From positions 1 through 22,209 of the forward strand of contig CAZOIK010000098.1 in the NCBI GenBank assembly GCA_964579765.1: DNA of 22,209 nt, written 5' to 3'. The notes below the pieces were generated by a model. That model was not told where the DNA came from. It ran no database searches and was given only the letters and a program-made list of their open reading frames with translations. This stretch comes from DATNBT01 sp964579765 (GTDB taxonomy: Bacteria > Acidobacteriota > Vicinamibacteria > Vicinamibacterales > CAVVIG01). Shown piece by piece: positions 20,268 through 22,209 of this stretch (position 1 is the first letter of the stretch; every line of letters begins with the position of its first letter). Made by a program: the position numbers and the translations under genes.

Positions 20268-20438
20268 CTAGCGCTGTGACTCGGCCCAGCGCCGCGCGGC
20301 CGCTTCGGCCTCGGCCTGGGTGGCGCCGACGACGACGACGGAGCGCTCGGGCTTGGCGCCGCCGGCCGTCGTGATCCACGCGATCCAGTGCGGACCGCGC
20401 GCCTCGCTGTGAATGTCGTACGAGCCCGTGAGTGTCAT
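20268..20438 (-). CDS. 56-residue protein of unknown function
   Basis: This short minus-strand frame reads MTLTGSYDIHSEARGPHWIA, WITTAGGAKPERSVVVVGAT and QAEAEAAARRWAESQR: two or three beta strands and a C-terminal amphipathic helix, a compact alpha/beta fold. GC-rich codon bias and the sensible secondary-structure pattern support coding. An extended -10, TGCTAAGTT (20456-20448 on minus), sits about 10 nt before the ATG, so the transcript may start almost at the ATG. No Shine-Dalgarno is visible. It is convergent with addA (3 nt between the stops) and divergent from the zinc-ribbon gene at 20521. I do not recognise a family with confidence. Confidence 0.65.
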   Translation of the reverse strand: MTLTGSYDIHSEARGPHWIAWITTAGGAKPERSVVVVGATQAEAEAAARRWAESQR

Positions 20439-20470
20439 GGTGCGACAAACTTAGCAGAAAATAATTCCCT

Positions 20471-20498
20471 TTGCGCCGGAACGGCCATCCCATAGAAT
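20471..20498 (+). promoter_or_regulatory. Promoter of the zinc-ribbon gene at 20521
   Basis: TTGCGC (20471-20476) and TAGAAT (20493-20498) are 16 bp apart. Transcription would start near 20505, just upstream of the GGAGG ribosome binding site. Confidence 0.5.
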
Positions 20499-20507
20499 CG
20501 ACTTTTT

Positions 20508-20512
20508 GGAGG
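20508..20512 (+). promoter_or_regulatory. Ribosome binding site GGAGG that decides the start at 20521
   Basis: GGAGG lies 8 nt before GTG 20521. An upstream in-frame TTG (20506) overlaps the GGAGG itself and is therefore not the start. Confidence 0.75.
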
Positions 20513-20520
20513 TTCCCTCG

Positions 20521-20742
20521 GTGACATTGACTTGTCCGAACTGCGGTAATGACCGGAATTTCCAGGTCAAGACGCTGCAAATGCACGTTGTGCACCTGGA
20601 AGACGGCCGCGTCGAAGTGTCGGACGAAGATCGTCCCACGGTGCTCGAGGTGCTGTGCGACGAATGCGAAACGGCGCTGAATTTCGAAGAGTTCGAAGAG
20701 ACGCTGCGGAAGGAAGTCCTGCTGACGATTGGCGCGCGCTAG
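20521..20742 (+). CDS. Small acidic protein with a split zinc ribbon
   Basis: The 73-residue protein has TCPNCGNDRNF at the N-terminus and LCDECETALNFEEFEETL in the second half, making one Cys4 zinc site with about 40 residues between the knuckles. The intervening HVVHLEDGRVEVSDEDRP segment is probably a beta hairpin. The tail is acidic and helical. Such proteins are usually cytoplasmic and of unknown role. The GTG start is fixed by a strong GGAGG at 8 nt, and the promoter at 20471-20498 gives a short leader. It is convergent with another mini zinc-ribbon gene at 20761. Confidence 0.85.
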   Translation: MTLTCPNCGNDRNFQVKTLQMHVVHLEDGRVEVSDEDRPTVLEVLCDECETALNFEEFEETLRKEVLLTIGAR

Positions 20743-20760
20743 GGCTGTTCGCTCGTCCTC

Positions 20761-20922
20761 TTATTCCTCCTCACCGGCTTCTTCAAAGTTATCGCAGTCC
20801 GAACAGACCCACTCGCGCTCGACGCGCGTCGTGGGTTTGGGATTGCCCGGCGTGTGCGTGGTCACCGTCCGCTCTTTGAGCTGCATCGTGCCGCCGCAGA
20901 GCGGACATTCTCTCGTCGCCAT
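20761..20922 (-). CDS. 53-residue zinc-ribbon protein
   Basis: The minus-strand frame gives MATRECPLCGGTMQLKERTV, TTHTPGNPKPTTRVEREWVC and SDCDNFEEAGEEE. The CPLCGG and VCSDCDNF knuckles form a Cys4 zinc ribbon, and the tail is acidic. The layout (CxxCGG-T-M, about 30 residues, WVCxxC) is typical of small zinc ribbons that serve as nucleic-acid or protein adaptors. No ribosome binding site is evident in front of ATG 20922. It is divergent from the DnaJ-like gene at 20984 and separated from the convergent gene at 20742 by only 18 nt. Confidence 0.78.
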   Translation of the reverse strand: MATRECPLCGGTMQLKERTVTTHTPGNPKPTTRVEREWVCSDCDNFEEAGEEE

Positions 20923-20948
20923 ACACGCGTTCACACGCTAACACAATC

Positions 20949-20977
20949 TTGACTTCGCGCGACGGCGCTCCTATGGT
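20949..20977 (+). promoter_or_regulatory. Promoter of the DnaJ-like gene
   Basis: TTGACT (20949-20954) and TATGGT (20972-20977) are separated by 17 bp. The expected transcription start coincides with the GTG at 20984, predicting a leaderless mRNA. Confidence 0.6.
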
Positions 20978-20983
20978 TGGAAC

Positions 20984-21385
20984 GTGGCGCACGACTGCTT
21001 CGCCGACGAGATCGCGATCGATTTTCCGTCGGCCGGACGCGTGATCGAGCGGATGCGCGACTCGTTTCTCGGCGAGCCGCCGGAGCACGACTGCTTCGAA
21101 GCCGAGCTGCCGCTGTCGCCGCGCGAGGCGTTCGACGGCCTCGTCGCGCCGCTCGTGATTCCGATCCGCGGAGCGTGCCCGTGCTGCGGCGGACGCGGCG
21201 AGTCGTGGGCCGAGCCGTGCGGCCGCTGCGCCGGCTCGGGTGACGAGCTCTTCCCCCACACCGTGAGCGTCGCGGTGCCGCCGGGCGTCTCCGACGGCGC
21301 GACCTTCCGCTTCCGTGTCACGTCGCCCTACACGGGCTCGGTGCGCGTCAGCGTCCGCATCGCCATCCAGCCGTCGCTCGTGTGA
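20984..21385 (+). CDS. J-domain-less DnaJ-type protein: substrate-binding domain with a single zinc site
   Basis: The 133-residue protein resembles the middle of DnaJ. FEAELPLSPREAFDGLVAPL and VIPIRGACPCCGGRG correspond to the first C-terminal beta domain leading into the zinc finger. CPCCGGRG and CGRCAGSG are two CxxCxGxG modules, and HTVSVAVPPGVSDGATFRF corresponds to the strand after the zinc finger (consensus VxIPxGVxxG). DnaJ has four such modules; here the second repeat runs directly into the post-finger strand, so modules 1 and 4 (zinc site I) appear kept and 2 and 3 lost. There is no J domain with HPD, no G/F linker and no dimerisation domain, so it cannot stimulate Hsp70 alone. GTG 20984 follows a promoter by 6 nt. 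The stop overlaps the next gene as GTGA. Confidence 0.82.
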   Translation: MAHDCFADEIAIDFPSAGRVIERMRDSFLGEPPEHDCFEAELPLSPREAFDGLVAPLVIPIRGACPCCGGRGESWAEPCGRCAGSGDELFPHTVSVAVPPGVSDGATFRFRVTSPYTGSVRVSVRIAIQPSLV

Positions 21386-21762
21386 CTACGCACGTTGACT
21401 TCGTCGCCGTGCTGTTCGTCGTCTGGGGCGCGCTGACGGCGCTGGTCGGCGTCTCGACGCTCGCGCTCGGCGTCGGCGCCGCGTCGCTCGCGGCGTCGCC
21501 CAACGCCACGGGCCACGTCGCCGCGGGTCTCACGGCGGCCGCGTTCGTCACGCTCGCCAGCATCGCAATCGTGTGGGGCGTCGGCCACGTGCTCATCGGC
21601 GTTCCGCTCCGCAAGCACAGCCCGCGCGCGCGCCTGCTCGCGCTGCTCGCGGGCTCGATCGACCTGATCCTGCTGCCGTTTGGCACGCCGCTCGGCATTT
21701 ACGCGCTCTGGGTCCTGCTGAACGAACGGGGAAAAGCGCTCTTCGGCGTACGATATTCTTAA
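21382..21762 (+). CDS. Small membrane protein, unknown function
   Basis: The 126-residue protein has three or four hydrophobic spans: LFVVWGALTALVGVSTLALG, a region ending TLASIAIVWGVGHVLIGVPL, and LLALLAGSIDLILLPFGTPL followed by GIYALWVLL. The short basic loop RKHSPRAR lies between spans two and three. The ending IYALWVLLNERGKALFG is a common closing pattern of small bacterial membrane proteins of unknown role. GTG 21382 overlaps the preceding stop by GTGA, so it is translationally coupled to the DnaJ-like gene. The mrp gene begins 3 nt after its stop. Confidence 0.83.
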   Translation: MTTHVDFVAVLFVVWGALTALVGVSTLALGVGAASLAASPNATGHVAAGLTAAAFVTLASIAIVWGVGHVLIGVPLRKHSPRARLLALLAGSIDLILLPFGTPLGIYALWVLLNERGKALFGVRYS

Positions 21763-21765
21763 CGC

Positions 21766-22209
21766 ATGGCCGTTGAACAATCGGGCGTGCTCGACGCACT
21801 GCGGGTCGTCCAGGACCCGGATCTCCACCGCGACATCGTCTCGCTCGGCTTCGTCAAGGATCTCAACGTCAGCGGCGGCCGCGTCGCCTTCACCATCGAG
21901 CTGACCACGCCGGCGTGTCCCGTGAAGGATCAGATGCGCGATCAGGCGCGCGCGGCCGTTCTGGCCGTGCCGGGCGTCACGAGCGTTGACGTCACGATGA
22001 GCGCGAGCGTGCGCGCGACGGGGCTCGGCGGCGACGGCCCGCGGGCGCCGCTCGCCGGCGTCAAGAACATCATCGCGGTCGGCGCCGGCAAGGGCGGCGT
22101 CGGCAAGACGACCGTTGCCGTCAACCTGGCGATCGCGCTCGCCAAGTGCGGCAGCAAGGTCGGCATCGTCGACGGCGACATCTACGGGCCGAACGTGCCG
22201 ATCATGCTC
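21766..22209 (+). CDS. mrp: Mrp/ApbC (NBP35-type) Fe-S carrier ATPase, N-terminal part (cut by window end)
   Basis: The 148 visible residues contain an N-terminal MIP18/DUF59 domain (QDPDLHRDIVSLGFVKDL, ELTTPACPVK with Cys51) and then the start of the P-loop ATPase (NIIAVGAGKGGVGKTTVAVN, deviant Walker A at 108-115, and VDGDIYGPNVP). This is the standard architecture of bacterial Mrp, about 360 residues, which binds and transfers [4Fe-4S] clusters in an ATP-dependent way. The remaining part, including the CxxC cluster ligands, is beyond the window. ATG 21766 lies 3 nt after the previous stop. TATTCT at 21754-21759, inside the end of the previous gene, may be an internal -10. It functionally pairs with ErpA at 3790. 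Confidence 0.93.
   Translation, partial: MAVEQSGVLDALRVVQDPDLHRDIVSLGFVKDLNVSGGRVAFTIELTTPACPVKDQMRDQARAAVLAVPGVTSVDVTMSASVRATGLGGDGPRAPLAGVKNIIAVGAGKGGVGKTTVAVNLAIALAKCGSKVGIVDGDIYGPNVPIML

Noticed and set aside
20506..20742. TTG start at 20506 for the zinc-ribbon gene
   Set aside because: It overlaps the GGAGG ribosome binding site that serves GTG 20521.

Overview
The window is GC-rich chromosomal DNA from a free-living bacterium, roughly two-thirds G+C by eye. The gene content fits the Acidobacteriota (Vicinamibacteria-like): a Fur-rubrerythrin fusion, an FdhE orphan, DUF4399, a GT87-type membrane glycosyltransferase, AddAB, and many small zinc-ribbon proteins. That placement is inference, because there is no 16S rRNA or ribosomal protein here. 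Genes are packed tightly with alternating strands. Four gene pairs overlap by a GTGA stop/start, and GTG starts are common. I see no insertion sequence, CRISPR array or phage gene.

Layout. 1-532 (-): start of an aspartase/class II fumarase, divergent from a class I fumarase (555-2072, +) across a palindromic -10. 2096-3711 (-): an unknown secreted protein and FdhE. 3790-7650 (+): the Fe-S carrier ErpA, a Fur-rubrerythrin fusion, a PHP phosphoesterase, a small membrane protein and an ABC-ATPase-like protein lacking its catalytic motifs; a SAM methyltransferase (5938-6480, -) is set among them. 7709-9064 (+): DUF4399 protein, cold-shock protein and a HAD phosphatase whose start codon is not canonical. 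9100-9640 (-): a second cold-shock protein behind a hairpin leader, and a zinc-ribbon protein divergent from a MobA-like nucleotidyltransferase (9668-10261, +). 10262-10593: gene-free, with 21-bp tandem repeats, then tRNA-Ala(GGC). 10632-13225 (-): three-gene operon (small protein, alpha/beta hydrolase, GT87 glycosyltransferase) whose last codons and stop lie inside the tRNA gene on the opposite strand.

13226-13442 is the most interesting non-coding stretch. It has divergent promoters flanking a 14-bp AT-rich palindrome and four DnaA-box-like 9-mers spaced exactly 11 bp apart. It drives a secreted helical protein followed by addB and addA (13443-20264). AddB carries the only nuclease domain and an Fe-S cysteine set; AddA ends just after helicase motif VI. 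20268-22209: three tiny proteins (two of them zinc ribbons), a J-domain-less DnaJ-type mini-protein, a membrane protein and the start of an Mrp/ApbC Fe-S carrier ATPase, cut by the window end.

Recurring themes are Fe-S and metal biology (ErpA, Mrp, class I fumarase, FdhE, AddB cluster, Fur-rubrerythrin, zinc ribbons) and promoters whose -10 element sits 5-10 nt from the start codon, suggesting widespread leaderless transcripts. The best candidates for something new are the 11-bp-phased DnaA-like array upstream of addAB, the motif-less ABC protein, the J-less DnaJ protein, and the cold-shock/HAD junction.
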